Source: Hevea brasiliensis
Lineage: Eukaryota; Streptophyta; Magnoliopsida; Malpighiales; Euphorbiaceae
DNA: 64,000 nucleotides
Assembly: GCF_030052815.1 (NCBI RefSeq)
Contig: NC_079505.1
Location: 66,232,880 to 66,296,879 of the forward strand
Direction of reading: 5' to 3'
How positions within the stretch are numbered: the first letter of the stretch is position 1; the number at the start of each line of letters is the position of its first letter. Position numbers and translations under genes: made by a program. The notes beneath the pieces are model-generated. The model did not search any database and had not been told where the DNA came from. It was given only the letters and a program-made list of their open reading frames with translations. Shown piece after piece: positions 26,704 to 40,736 of the stretch.

Positions 26704-28834
26704 GTTAGGCAAACACAATGTACAAGAGGATGCCATCAAGAGATTACACAAACACAGTTGATGCAAAATATAATTATGGTAAAATCTATTTACTAGAACA
26801 TCCAATATTGATTTTTTAAGCAAAATATGTTTTAAGAAAATTTGATATTCTAAAATTTAAAAAATTAATGAGATTTTGAACTAATATTTGTATTGCTAAC
26901 CAATTTATAAAAGCAACATAATAAGTGTAAGTAAAATAAAAATATTATTTTCTTAATAGATACTTCGTAAATTTTGTTAGCTATCAAATTGTTCTTCACT
27001 TGTTAATTTACTGAAAATTAAAAGCCCTTCAAGTTCTTTTCTTAACAAGATACTATGAAAGGATGTTAAGCAAAATGGACATTTTAATTTCGTGATTATT
27101 TATTAAACGCAAAAATCATTTCAAATCTAATATACATGAATTAATTAATTGATGTACTACAACAATGAATTATAAAGATAGCAAATAGAATTCCAAGTGA
27201 TTTTGATAATATTATTGATAAAATAATATAATCATAATATTTGTTTTGCATAATTATTTGAAATTGATTAATTTTTATATTGTAATAACTAAAATATAAT
27301 GATAATAATGAAGTTGATAATAAAAATTATAAATAACAAATATAGTAATTAAAACATAATAATTAGAAAATAATAAAAATTATTGAAAGAGTTAAAATGA
27401 ATTTTAATTTTTATCTTATGAGTTTTTGAATATAATAAAAAAAATAATAGTTAAAAACAACATTTTTTTTATATACACATTATTTAAATCTAAATTAAAA
27501 TATAGTCAAAGAACAAATAATTAAACTTAGATTGAAATAGTATTCATTTTAGATGAACAAAATTATTCATGGTGATTTGATATTATGAGAACAAAGAATT
27601 AAATTTAATTGGTCATTGGTAATCAATATATTTTAAACAAAATAGAAATATCAAAAAATTTAAAAAATAATATGAAATAACTTATAAAATTGAGTGATCT
27701 TGAGTGATAATTAACCTAATTTTATGTATGCACTTTAAATAGAAAGAATGAATAGTTAAACATATAAGTAAGAATATATAAGTCTAATTACTTAACCTAT
27801 TAGGATTAAAAAAAAAAAAAGTATAAGTACATATAATTTATTGTCAATAGGAAACAAATAGGTTAGCTTTATATGGTGTACGTTCAAGAGGAAACAAACC
27901 TATTATAAAGTGAAAGAGATTGTTGAACTCAAACTTTTCATTTTTTATGGGAATTTTTATTTTAAATTTTGTATATCTACAATATTATTTATAATATTAT
28001 AATTTTAATTGTATACAATTTAATATAGGCAAATCAATTTTTTTAATAAAAAGTAAAATAACAAAGTTTGAATAAATTTAATTCAATGAGCTAACTTGCA
28101 TTTTTTATTAATTTATTTTAATTTTAAACATCTTCATCCATTTATATTTTTAAACTTATTATTATATCATTTTTTTTATTAAATTACATTTAAGTTATTA
28201 TTATATATAACACATAACTTTCATAAAAATATAATTCAATAAAAAAATATAATAATTTTATCTATATAATTAATTAATAAAAAATTAAAATTAAAATTTT
28301 AATTTAAATAATTAAATATAATATTTATAATAGTATGGTAATATTATATCATACATAACAAAAATTAATAAAAATATATATAAAAAAAAAAATAAATCAC
28401 GAGCCTAGATAACAAGTATAGTAACATGTAATGCATGTTCCATAAAAACCTACTATTATTACATGATCAAATGTTTTGAGTGAACATTTGGTTTGGAGCC
28501 TAATTGATGTTGAAATGGCCAAATGGGCATGTTGAAATATGATGATGAAATTTTTGGTTTGAAGGTTCAATGGGTAATTGATTGTTTAAAATCAAACCAA
28601 ACTTATATTTATTAGTTTGGTTACGCTTATATTATTGGTTTGGTTCAATTCAGATCAAAATTTTTTCAAATTTGATTTTCAATTTTTTGATTCAATCCAA
28701 TTCGAAATCGAATATGTTGATTGCATACCTCTATCTAGGGATGACAATGGGTTGGGTTTTTGTGGGTGCTTGACCCGACCTAACTAAATCCCAATAGGAC
28801 GAATTTGGGTGGTATATAATTGTTATAAGCATAA
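26704..28834. other. AT-rich intergenic DNA with a truncated MITE
   Basis: No gene is seen; most of the stretch is over 75% A+T by eye. Around 28580-28733 the sequence resembles the right half of the hAT MITE (alternating Gly-Phe-like GGTTTGGTT/GATTC blocks ending TGCATACCTCTA). It is followed by a different motif, AGGGATGACAATGGGTTGGG, typical of another MITE end. Both are cut off by the solo LTR at 28835. Confidence 0.4.
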
Positions 28835-29229
28835 TGTAACACCCCTTATCCGATATACAGTGTAGCCGAGCAAGGAATGTCACATTCGATGCCAGAGTAC
28901 CCTATCTTATCTAATCTTATGCATTATTAATTTAAATTCCATTTATTGGTAAATTTTTTTTAAAGGAAAAATGGACAGAGTTTCCCTTGTTTTATTAATA
29001 TTTGACCTGTTGAAATCAATTACCTGTTTATAAATCTCATCATAATTTCAATCTTATCTCATCATATCCATATCATATCTCAAATCACTCATATAAACTT
29101 TTCAAAATCATTCATGTGGAATTCATCTCATTTCATTTATAAAGTTCATATGCATAATTTACATAATTTACAAAACTTTATACAACCCAAAATCTAATTA
29201 CAAGCTTCTCCCATTTACAATGATCAAAA

Positions 29230-29266
<37 letters not shown>

Positions 29267-32154
29267 TATCTATGGTATATATATATATATATATATGGTA
29301 TCTATGGGCCCTACCAATATGGACAGCTGAGGTGATAACTCTCCTACTGCAAATCTGATAACTACGGGTCCTTGTCTCCAGTACCTATGAGTGGACAAAC
29401 CAACACGCTAAACATATTGCTTAGTGGTGTAATAATAAAATTGAAAATAAACTAAATAAATAAAAGTACATATTTCTTATGTGTAATAACATAAAAGAAA
29501 TGCATTTTTATAATTTATGAGTAATTCACAATTTATTTATCTTTTCCATTCATTTATTTAATATCCAATCAAATTAACTCATTTTATTGCCCAAGCAACC
29601 TATAACAGACAGTTAAGACTGGATACACGAGAACATACTAGTTAGACACCCCATATGTCTATCATGTATACATCTATCAGGCATAAAGCCAGCGGACAGG
29701 CATAAAAGCCAGTAAAACATGTCAGGCATAAAGTCAGCGGGTAGGCATAAAACCAGAAGAATAACCATATCAGACATATATTGTCTATCAATGATCATCC
29801 ATAAAGTAGGCTCGAAAGCCATAGGCAGTACTGTATCTGTGATCCCTAATTGGCATGCCAATCGATCTAAGCCATACACTAATGTCTAGGCATACAAGGG
29901 CAAATTTATATCATTATGTGTTCATAAATCTCAATATTTTATCACATATATTATTCATGCTTCATAGCATTAGTATACTATTCATAGTGAGAACATTAGT
30001 CCCAATCACCTATTCATGTAGTTTATGTGATCATTAATCCATTTATGTCAAGTTCTTATCACATTTCAAGTCATTTATTAAAGTTTTATGAATTTCCAGA
30101 ATTGATGTTTTAAATTTCCCTAGCAATTTGGTTAAGATGTAGAATCAGTTTGGCCTCACTTTCTTCATGAAAGTTGTTTCCCTGTGCTTTAACTTTAATT
30201 CCCTTTTTGAATCATACAATTTAAAGTTTTGTAGCTCCAGTTATAGTCAAATTACTAAGTGCTGTTCTAGGGCACTAAACCCTACTCTTTCCTTATTTTC
30301 CAGAATTTCACTAAATTTTGCAGCTAATATCCGAGCATCTTAGGCTCAGAATTGACTTCAGGTCCCTAAAACAAAGTTTTAAGCCTTTATCTTAGGTTTT
30401 CAAATCTTTTTTAATCACTTTAATTGGAGTTTTCTAGAGAAAGTTATGACCTGATAACCATTCGGAGGTCATAAGGCTAATTTGCTGGATTTCAGAAATT
30501 CCAGCCTTGTCATTTCTAACTTATTTAGACAATTTTCCTAAGTTGCCTAAAATCTGGGTTTAGGTCATAAGAGAAAAGTTTTTAGTTCTATATCTTATGG
30601 AAATTTTGACTTTGAAATTACCTCATTTGGAGCTTTATAGCTTAAGTTATAGCAATTTTGCCACAAACTGGTCGGATACCTAAATATTCGGGATTTTCAG
30701 GTTTAGTCCAGAACTAGAATAAGTTTTATAAACTAACTTTCTATAGCAATTTGGTTGAGTTAGAGTCATAATTTGGCTCTAAGTTCTCGATATGAAATGG
30801 TCTCCTATATCTCAAGTTTCCAAAGGTTTAAGAATCAGGTTAATCGGAGCTTCCTAGAGTAAGTTATGCTTAAATTACTAAACACTATTCATATGGTCAT
30901 TCTGCCCAGGTCCAGAATGCCAATTCCGGATTCAAGCCTAATTTAAGGTAACTTATGGTCAGTTTCTGGGCAACTTTTCTTCATGATATTTCTAGCATTA
31001 TGTCTTAGGTTCCATCTTCAATTGGCCTCACACCAATTGGAGCTATGTAGCTGAACTTATACTCATTCAAACCTACTGGACTCAAGGGTCCAAATTTCCT
31101 GCACATTAAGCACACTTCCAAATCATTAATTCATCTCACCAACCAACTTCATTTCATAATCAATACACATCAATTGGTCAATATTTGATCACAAGTAGAT
31201 CAATTTCATATCATAGCATAAAATCCCCCAAATTTCCAAAACCCTAACTTCCACATAATCCCAACTTCATGCAATCATTTGCAATTCAACATGCCAATCA
31301 TATATTTCATCTTTTCTAAGCTAGGATTCAAGTTTAATTCAATTAAACATATCAAATCCTCCTCCTACCATGGCTGACCGAAATTTCTATCCATCCATTC
31401 ATACATGATTCCTTTAATTTCTCATGCAACTCTTTCATAATTCAATTAAATTTCAAGGAAAGAAGAAGAAATAAGGTTAGAATTAGCACTAACCTCAATT
31501 GGACAATTTTCAATCTTGCCAAACTCTTGAAATTCCACTTCTTTTTGCTATCAATATTCAAATCAAGGTCAAATAACAAGTTTTTGTGTTTGGGATTATG
31601 GGAAATATGGAAGAAAACTAAGGGAATTGAAGCTTGAAGAGCTTAGCAATGGTGGAAGGGAATGGGAAGGGTGGCCGGCTAAGGGAAAGGGAAGAGAAAT
31701 GGAAGAAGAAGAAGAAGAAGAAGAAGAAGAAGACTTTGCATTAATTAGTTTTTGTCTTATGCTTTTATAATTATCCCACTTTATAATTTAATTTCTAATT
31801 ATTTTTATTATAATTTTTAACAATTACCTTAATTCCCTTCATGTCCTTTTTAATTTCCATATAACTTTCATACTTTTAATTCATTTTCAATATTTTATTC
31901 TCACTTATTTTAATTTGACATTTAGGTCAAAAGTCAACTTTTAGAGTGAATTGACCAAAATGCCCTTCATCGGGTTATAGTCTATCTTTTTCAATAATGA
32001 CGTTTAAGTCCATAACCCGATGGTCACTTTGATGTTTATATTACTTATTTCAATTTATTTTTATTTCATTTCTAGTCCTCAATCTGGCTTTGAATAGTAC
32101 TATTCATTGACTGAAAATGGTATTATTCAAAGCTCAGAAGTTAGAGATGTTACA
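28835..32154 (-). mobile_element. Solo LTR, family A, copy 3
   Basis: It is 3,320 bp, starting TGTAACACCCCTTATCC and ending GATGTTACA on the plus strand, with a perfect duplication CATAA (28830-28834 and 32155-32159). The left end matches the complement of the right end of the LTR at 6396-9611 (GTGTAGCCGAG block). It carries five repeat landmarks (30241, 30444, 30648, 30864, 31057), palindromes at 29825-29834 and 29849-29862, a GGCATAAAGCC-rich array at about 29675-29760, (TA)n at 29232-29296 and (GAA)n at about 31702-31733. No internal domain exists. Confidence 0.92.
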
Positions 32155-32159
32155 CATAA

Positions 32160-34978
32160 AGCCTCCGAAACCCATAGTAAGCCTCACTATTCTAAACCCA
32201 TAACAATAACCAAACTTAGGCCCAACATACAAGATAAAATAAAAATTATTATAATTAAACTTTGGTCGTCTCAGCCCAAAAGGCATTATACATACCCAAC
32301 TAGGGGAGTTAAACTCAACCTTGCTACTTAACATAAATAATCTATTTAATACTATTAATTAAAACAATATATTTATACACTAGTGTCATAGTGGAGTTCT
32401 AAGAATGATATAGATAATTATTAAATAAATAAATAAAATTATTTACTAATTACACAATTTCATACCTTACAAGGAAAAATGCAAATTGGACTCTGAAAGA
32501 AAATTTCTCTTCCTGCAATCTGAGAAAAAATATTGAACAAGAATGAGTATTCGACTTAGAAAATTTAGATATTGATTATAGTTATAATTTCTATAACTAT
32601 TTATTTATAATGCAGTTCTATTAATGAAAATAGACCAAATAAACAAATCAATCAAATCCTTGCACGAGAGGATAAATTGGAGCTCCATAAGCACACCTAA
32701 TACATATTGGGAGTCGACCTTATATTTTGACTCTCTAAAACCCAACAGTTTCTCTTATATCATACTATAGTAGTCATTAGTAATATAACACACGTACCTA
32801 CCCTGCAGGTGGCAAGAGTCAACGATAATATAACGCACGTACCTGCCTTGCCCATCCACATTCATATACGGAGTAAGTGAATTTCTTATGTCGTACCTAC
32901 CCTAGGATTTTTACATCCATAATTTATACATATATAAGCTCCAACTTATCTCAAAGGTGACACAACACAGAAAATTTATAATGCAACACTTAGGAGATGC
33001 TCATTATATAATAACTAATTACATATGCGTAAATGAATGCTAGAGCAAGCCAATTAATATAAAATATAAAAATATAAAAAATATTGAAATAAAAAAACAA
33101 TCAATATCCAATTCATAAATTGTTTGAACCGACTGCAGCTTGTTCGATTGGAAGGAAGAAGGCGGTCGGCTCCAATCACCTATGCAAACACGCTGACCTT
33201 TTATCAATTGACTGATTAAAATTATTAATTAATGTAAACTATAGAAGTAAGAATAAATATTAAGGTGTTGCTGAAATTTTGGTAGAGTCTCCTTTATAAC
33301 TAAACCCAACTCTCTTGCAAGAAAACGCAACAAGAACAATGCATAGGACCTCAAGCTTACCATAACAATTATAATGTCCATTCGGGGCATATAAGAACCT
33401 AATCTAAGTCCAAATTTCTAATCTCCAACTCAGGTTTCTAACTCCTTTACAGTCTAAATAATTATTTTTAGTGCCCCAAAAATTATAGAAATATTCCTCT
33501 TCATCATTCTTATATTATCTAAATTTATTTTACTTCATTTCACTCAGCCAAAAATATTTTATAGACTAATCAACTAGTCTAACCAAGGTAAAAACTCTAC
33601 AACTTGAGTTCGGGACTACATTTGCAAATTCTGTTACCTAAAACGCAACCAAAATATTTGAAAATGCTAAAAACGACTATAAACATGACTACTTTCTAGG
33701 GCACCCACTAGGTGTTCAGACTTGGCCAAAAATTTGGTCTCGTGTTCCAATGAGTTATCGTCGATCCCATCACACCTAAATGAAGCCTGATAGAGTGAAA
33801 ATCACATTACATATTAATGAGATTTTGTAAAATATTTTATTGATATTATGGGTAATTTTTATAAATTTTATTGTGTTTTTATGTCAATTAAGTTATTTAT
33901 TAATTTTAATAAGTTTTATTAAATTTTAATTATATAAAGAAGAATAAATAATTTTTTTTATTATTTGATTTTGAGGTCATATTTTGTCTTTACATGCAAC
34001 ATCAAAATTCATGTCTTCTTAGTACTTAATTGCTGGCCAAACTTTTCATAGTTTAGATATTAGTAGAATTAGCGTATATTTTGATACTTAAACCTAGTCC
34101 TCGTGGGTTCGACACTTTTCTCACTACTATATTACTTGAGTGATTTTCATGCACTTGCAAAATAGCCTATCAAAGCCCATAAATTATTAATAACATATAA
34201 ATATATTTAATTTATAAAAATTGAAAAGGCTAAAAAATCTTACTGTGCATTCTAGATCATTTGATAATTGCCTTTTCCAAATAGTGTTAGATCAGAGCAA
34301 GGCTAGTTCCATCTCGAAAGTTTTGATGCACTGAGTTCAACAATAGTCTCAGTTCACTAATCCAATAGTCGGATTGTTGGGAAAATGATTGAAATGTTGC
34401 TAGCAAACTCTTTTTCTCTCTTTTTTTGCTCTCGTCGAAAATCGCCATTAAAACTAGTAAGGGAGATCACAAAGAAGTGCCTAAGCTACCAGGGACTCGT
34501 CGTCGCTCATTGCAAGTCCTTTTGTCACTAGAGATGGCTGGAAATGGCCAAGGAAGCTTGTGGTAGGAGCTTTTCTCTCTACCCATTTTTCAACCATATA
34601 TCTTACTTTCCGTTGCCATTCATGTGTTGATGAGGATCACCAAAACTTGCTAATGACCGGAGGTATGTCAATAGTGGTTGTTGATGATGGCTGGAGAAAC
34701 GCAAACGGAGGGGAGAGGGGGTTGTGCGTGCTGCATTGGGAAAGTGAAAAGAGAGAGGGGTGTTCTTGCATTACAATGTAGATTACTTTTTTTTTTGTAC
34801 TTTTAATTACCCTTTTAGTTCTTAAACTTTTAGGTACTTTCAATTAGGTCCAAAGTACCAGGATAATATAATTAAATTAAATACTAGTAACATATATGTA
34901 ATTGTATTTTCCAAATAATGATAATAATATACTTAAAATACTAGTACCTACTACAATTGTATAGAACGAAAATTCAAT

Positions 34979-35040
<62 letters not shown>
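32160..35040. other. Intergenic DNA, mostly unassigned
   Basis: No gene is supported. Bases 34090-34160 (TCCTCGTGGGTTCGACAC, then CACTACTATATTACTTG and GCACTTGCAAAA) resemble the terminal part of Athila/Tat or Sire-type LTRs, compared with 52830-52885 in the Athila element here, so an LTR fragment may end near 34165. An imperfect direct repeat (ACGTACCTRCC context) occurs at about 32785 and 32835. (AAT)n runs from 34981 to 35040. Small ORFs around 34560-34843 lie on both strands and have no recognisable product. Confidence 0.4.
34981..35040. repeat. (AAT)n microsatellite
   Basis: About 20 units, directly abutting the TRIM-like element. Confidence 0.95.
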
Positions 35041-35041
<1 letters not shown>

Positions 35042-35044
35042 GCT

Positions 35045-35294
35045 TGAACTGAAAAGGATATCCTATCCTCTTTAGTCCCGTCCACGGGCCTAAACCCACC
35101 ACGACTCCACTAGCGCACTCTGGGTTCGCCAGGCCCACTGTCAACGCAGAGCTGTTTTTAACGCAGGGGCGAGACTCGAACCCGGGATCACACGGGCCTT
35201 TACGGGGCTCTGATACCACTTGAACTGAAAAGGATATCCTATCCAGTCAGGGTACCAAATACCTCTTTAGTTCCGTTCACGAGCCCAAACCTCC
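35045..35294 (-). mobile_element. TRIM/SMART-like miniature LTR element
   Basis: Direct repeats starting TGAACTGAAAAGGATATCC occur at 35045 and 35221. Each continues into a CTCTTTAGT(C/T)CCGT(C/T)CACG-type block (35045-35101 and 35221-35294). The right copy has an extra stretch of about 20 bp. Between them lie about 117 bp. The complement of 35207-35218 is TGGTATCAGAGC, an initiator-Met primer site placed 2 bp from the right repeat. Short LTRs, a primer site and no coding sequence define a TRIM on the minus strand. A B-box-like GGTTCGAGTC in the interior could instead hint at a tRNA-derived origin. Confidence 0.7.
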
Positions 35295-36031
35295 TTTAAA
35301 AATACAATAATGAAAAATATTAATTTAATACAATGAATAAAATATTAATAAAATAATACTCTAATTAAAAATATTTTATTTTAAAAAAATCAGATTGTTA
35401 CAATAATTAGGCTTGGAATGGATTTGAATTTAAAAAATAATATTCGTGATAGATTCAAATCAAATTTAAGTTTTGCATATTGAGTATTCGTTATTTTAAT
35501 TCATTTATATAAAATACTTAATTAATTATATAATATATGTTTTATATTTTTATTTTAAATAAAATAAAATTTAAATATTTTATAAAATTATTAAAATTTT
35601 AAAATATAAATTATTAATAAAAATAATTTTTTTATAAATTATTAATTAAAATATATAAAATTAAATATATTTAAATATTTTTGAGTAATAATAATTGAAT
35701 CTATAATATTTCTAATAATTAAAAATAAATTTTAATTAAGTTTGAATGAATTTAAATTTTAAAAATATTAAAAAAATTTCATTTTAAATAATGTAATTTT
35801 CTTGAATATTGAAAGTGTTCCATTCATAGCATACAACGTCGCGGCTCTCCTTTGATTCCTTCGTCGTACTACTTGACAAACCCCCAGCCTATAATTACCC
35901 GATCAAGTCCCCAATTTTATTTTAATTTAAATTGGAAAAATAGGACTGATAAATAAAGGGGGGAGAAAAAAAAAGAAGCCATATTAACCAGCTCTCCCAG
36001 GCTCTGTTGCCCTGGCCCAAAACCCTTTCTC
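35295..36031. other. AT-rich upstream region of the FIP1 gene
   Basis: No gene is seen. It is very AT-rich to about 35820 and then normal in composition; the promoter of the downstream gene must lie here. Confidence 0.4.
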
Positions 36032-36037
36032 TATAAA
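36032..36037 (+). promoter_or_regulatory. Candidate TATA box of the FIP1 gene
   Basis: TATAAA lies 54 nt upstream of the start codon in a CT-rich leader (TTTCTCTCTTTCAG context). With transcription starting about 30 nt downstream, the 5' untranslated region would be only about 25-30 nt, unless a second start is used. Confidence 0.5.
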
Positions 36038-36090
36038 CCAGCCTTCGCTTCTTTCTCTCTTTCAGAGTAGTCTCTCTTTATCTCTCTTTA

Positions 36091-39000
36091 ATGGAAGACG
36101 ACGACGAATTCGGAGATCTCTACACGGACGTGCTGCGACCCTTCTCCTCATCTTTATCTTCTTCTGCTCCGCAGGTCCAACAGCCTTATACCGCATCTTC
36201 ATTGATTCACCTTCCGATCGATGTCAATCTTCACAATCACAAAAACGACGTCCACGATGACGATACCTACGGTGCATCCGGCCTCAATCCCCCTGCTCCC
36301 TCTTATCAAAACCTACCCAATTCTGTCCAGAATTCATTTCCCACTGAAAATAATTCAGCTGCTGGACCTAGGATTTTGGGCGCCAAATTACCTAATAATG
36401 CTTCAGATATTACTGATTCTACATCCGATAAGCAGGATAAAGACGTTACTTTTGATATCGAGGAGGGCAATACTGGAATTCCTGCAGATTCTGGTCCAAT
36501 GATCCCGGGACTCGCCGTTGATGTAGAGGATTCCAAGAGGATTGAAGCTGATGTTGGTGGCGGCCGCGAGGGAGATGAAGATTGGGAGGAAGACAGTGAT
36601 AGTGAAGATGACTTGCAAATAGTGTTGAATGATACTAATCATGGGCCTATGGGGATGGAAAGTGGAATAATGGGTGACGGTGGTGATGACGATGACGACG
36701 AGGATGGAGATCCACTCGTAATTGTAGCTGACGGGGACCCAAATCAGCCGATAGAAGAACAAGAGTGGGGCGTGGGAGAGGATGCGGCCGCAACATCAGG
36801 GGCGGAAGGGGAGAGGAAAGAGGGCGGTGAGGCAGCTGGGAAAGGGATTGCAGTGGCAGGACCGAAGATTGGGTATAGCAACCATGGGTATCATCACTCG
36901 TTTCATTCCCAGTTTAAGGTCAGTGTTGTTGTTGCTATAAGTTAGAGCTTTAAATAAAGAAAGAAATAAAGTAAAAAAAGAAATATAGTGGTTTCATTCT
37001 TTAAGGTGGGGGATTTCATGTTTTTCCCCTCTTCTGATCAGATGTATTGTAATTGTTGTACATATAAGACGGTTCCTATAATGTTTGTTTCTTCATTCAT
37101 GTATGTCTACTTGAAAAGTTTGAATGAGAAATGTTGAATCTTTCTTGATGCTCGTCAATTGTTATTCTTTATGTTCCTTTATGTAGCAAGTGCAGATTCT
37201 TCCAGCTGGCAAGGAAATGGTTTAAATTCTCTGTATTTTACCAATCATTACGTGTTTAATTATCCCACACCATGAAATTGTTGGTTTAGTTGCAGCGTGA
37301 TACATTTTCTTTCAAATAGAGTACTTGAGTTTTGGTGTCAGGGCCATGGGAACAAAAAAGTGTTAAAATGTCTGAGAATTTCGTGCATCAATCACTTGAG
37401 CTCATTCTCAACTGTAAAATTAATAATGTGAGAAGTTGAAAGGCTGTTCAAATCTCAAGTGCTGGTGCTTCTGTGCTCCTTCCTTGATATTAGTGCTGTG
37501 AAGTAGATGCAACCACTGATAGCAAAATTCAGTGATTAAATCCTATAAACATTGCTGGGATGTGAACAAAGCTAGGCATAGTTTCCTTGTACTCTTCTTT
37601 ATCATTGTTGTTATTGAGATGCTATACTGAAGTATTTTTCAGAACTATGCCTGCAATCATCAATTTTGATCTGTGGGTGACCAGAATCATCGATTTAAGC
37701 TAGAGAGAGGTGGAAGGACAACAATGACTAGAACATGTCTATACTGTCAACTTACAAAGAATTAGCAGGGAATCAGTGTTGATGCTTTTAATTTATAAAT
37801 TAAGCAAATAGAATAGTGTGCAATTTTATTACGTCTGGTTTGATTTATTGCTCATGGGTCCATTGCACCAATATGCCATTGGAGATGCAAAGTACAAACT
37901 GTAGAGATTGGGAAGTAATTGTTAAAGCTTCTTGTTAATTTTTGTATCTTTTAGTCATGAGCAGGAACACATACATATAATTTTGCAAAACATGGTAATT
38001 GGTATGCAGTGTTTCAAATACAGCTTGGTGTCTCAACAGCATTGTGTTCTGTTAAAATCTTTGCAAAAATATTTTTATGCACTCTGAAACTACAAAGGAT
38101 ATGCTTTTGTTTTTCTTGTGCATTTGCTTTTACACATGCACAAGTATGAATCAGCTATACCTATTATGATTTATAAAATACAATTAAAATTTTCCACGTG
38201 TCAATTCCACCATATGTATGTTGTTTGATATATTTTGGAATCTGCATCATTTGGGCTACCAGTCAAGTGAATTCTCACTTGATAATTGAACCTTTTGATT
38301 GTGAACTTGTAATGCTAATACCCATGATGATTATTTGATATGCAATATCTTGCTATGTGATGAAAACAATTTGTCTATCCATTTTCTTTGTTTACTTCTT
38401 TTTTTTTTTTTACTTACCAAAAGTGTACTTTGGCCTCATTAATGTCCCTTTCTCTTTTGGCAAATCCTCTCATTTAGAATTAAAGGAAGCATGTTGCACC
38501 ATCTCCAGGTTGTGTTTTGACTACTAACTCTTTGCCATTGCCTACCTAGCCTTGCACTTTTTTTTTTTTTTTTTTTTTTAAATTTTTGTTGTCCCTTGAC
38601 AAGTAATATATTACCAATTAACGACTTAATTTCATGTTGGCTCTTGATTTTCAATTTTTTTGTTTGGATCTAAAATGTCTTTTGTTTCTCTACATGATGC
38701 AAAAGTTGAAGTTAGTTTTGGAATGACGTATGTTTTCAGGAGGATGGTCTTGTTGATATGAGTTGGGTGTCAATAATATGATTGTGTACTGCTAGGTTAA
38801 CTTCAAAATGAAAAATTCTGCTTTACTTGCAATTATTCTGAGTTAGTGGTTAAGTAGGGTTGCCACTTATTTTCCTGAATTTTATGTTAACTTTATGGGT
38901 TATTTTCTGCTGCTGTACAGTATGTGAGACCTGGTGCAGCACCAATGCCTGGAGCTACTACTGTTGTTCCTGGAGGAGCACCAGGTCAAGTTCGTCCTTC

Positions 39001-40693
39001 TATCAACATGGCTCCTTTAGCTGGTCGTGGTAGGGGTGACTGGCGACCAGCAGGAATTAAAAATGTTCCTCAAATGCAGAAGGGTTACCATCCTGGTTTT
39101 GGAATGCCTGTTTGGGGCAACAATGTGGCAGGGCGAGGCTTTGGTGGTGGACTGGAATTCACCCTTCCTTCCCACAAGTAATTTTTTCTTTCTATAAGCT
39201 AGGTGCTTTCTCCACTTTTTTTCATAACATCTTTATGTTACAATTACTTTGTCGTTTGATCGGTTGATGTTTTCACCATTTGCATGATACTCCCCTTTTG
39301 AATCATCTTCCCTGCACTAATAGGGAAGTTAATCAGGTAGATATGTCTTAAGGCTTTGAATACCTGAAGCTGACCTAATTGGAGACACGATATTGTCCTG
39401 CTTAAATGTTTTCCAGCTTGCTCTGATTAAAGAAGTAATGGATTTGAATTTGCTATATGATATTTGAATCTAGCTTTTGATGATTGTTTGTGGCATTGAT
39501 GCAGTTAGCTGGTTAACAGTTAACACAAAAAAAAAAAAAAAAAAAAATAGTATGCATACTTTCATGGTAGGCTTAGAATAGAAGAAGAGACTTTTGCTGA
39601 TTCTAATTCAGGTTCATCATATTTTTGAAACTGAAATTGGTTGTACTTAGTTGTTAGTTCGATAATTGGTAGTTTATCATAACTAGTATGTATTGCTAGT
39701 TTATTGGGTCATTGTTTTAGCCTATATTTAATCTGTTTATGCTGGCATGGTTGAAGCTGAAAGAATAGGCTATTTTGTTGTAGGATGTCTCTCATCTTAT
39801 CCTTATGTTTGTCTGGCAATGTAGTGAACCTTTTTTTTTTTTTTTTTGGGTGCTGTTCAGTATGCCACCATGGTGTATTGATTGATTAAAAGTTTCAGAG
39901 TTTGTTTTATCTGATGAATGCTTATCGATTTTCTTATATTATTTTCAGGACCATTTTTGATGTTGACATTGATGGTTTTGAAGAAAAGCCGTGGAAATAT
40001 CCTGCCGTGGATGTATCTGACTTCTTCAACTTCGGTTTGAATGAGGAAAGCTGGAAAGATTATTGCAAACAACTGGTAATAATCTTGACTTTTGATGATA
40101 TTGTCTACCAAGTAAACCAATGTTTAGAAGGATCTGTCAATCTAATTCTCAGGAACAACACCGATTAGAAACTACCATGCAAAGCAAAATTCGTGTCTAT
40201 GAGAGTGGGCGATCAGAGCAGGTAGTAAGGTTCTTCTGTATTATGCATATGTAAGGCTGTATTGAAATGATATATTTAAATACACATAAAGATGTAGCTT
40301 AGCTTTGACATTCCTTTTCTTATTATTTTTTGAATTTTGTAAAGAGGAAAACTTTTTTATTTTCCATTGCCTTCATTTTAGGATTATGATCCAGATTTGC
40401 CACCAGAATTGGCAGCGGCAACAGGTATTCATGATATTCGAGTGGACAATTCAAATCTTGGGAAGTCAGATGTTGGACAAAGTGATTTAACAAAAGGAGC
40501 TGCTCGCATACGGCCACCATTAGTATGCTTCAGCTTCAACCTTTTTTCTTCTACATGCTTTTCTTTGAAGTTCTGTTATTACTACTACTGCTACTTTATA
40601 ACAAGGGACAAGATCAAGATTCTTCTTTGTTAATATTTTATTGTAACCTATCAATTAAAGAATCTCTTGATATCAATGCTTGGCTATGAGTGT

Positions 40694-40736
<43 letters not shown>

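Noticed and set aside
29675..29760. CRISPR-like short repeats
   Set aside because: The units are irregular, degenerate and inside a plant LTR; spacing and unit length vary.
34560..34843. Small genes on both strands
   Set aside because: Overlapping frames in opposite directions with no conserved motif or promoter; more likely fortuitous.
36221..36762. Plus and minus frames of 76-119 codons within FIP1 exon 1
   Set aside because: They overlap the well-supported exon in other frames and show no conserved motif.
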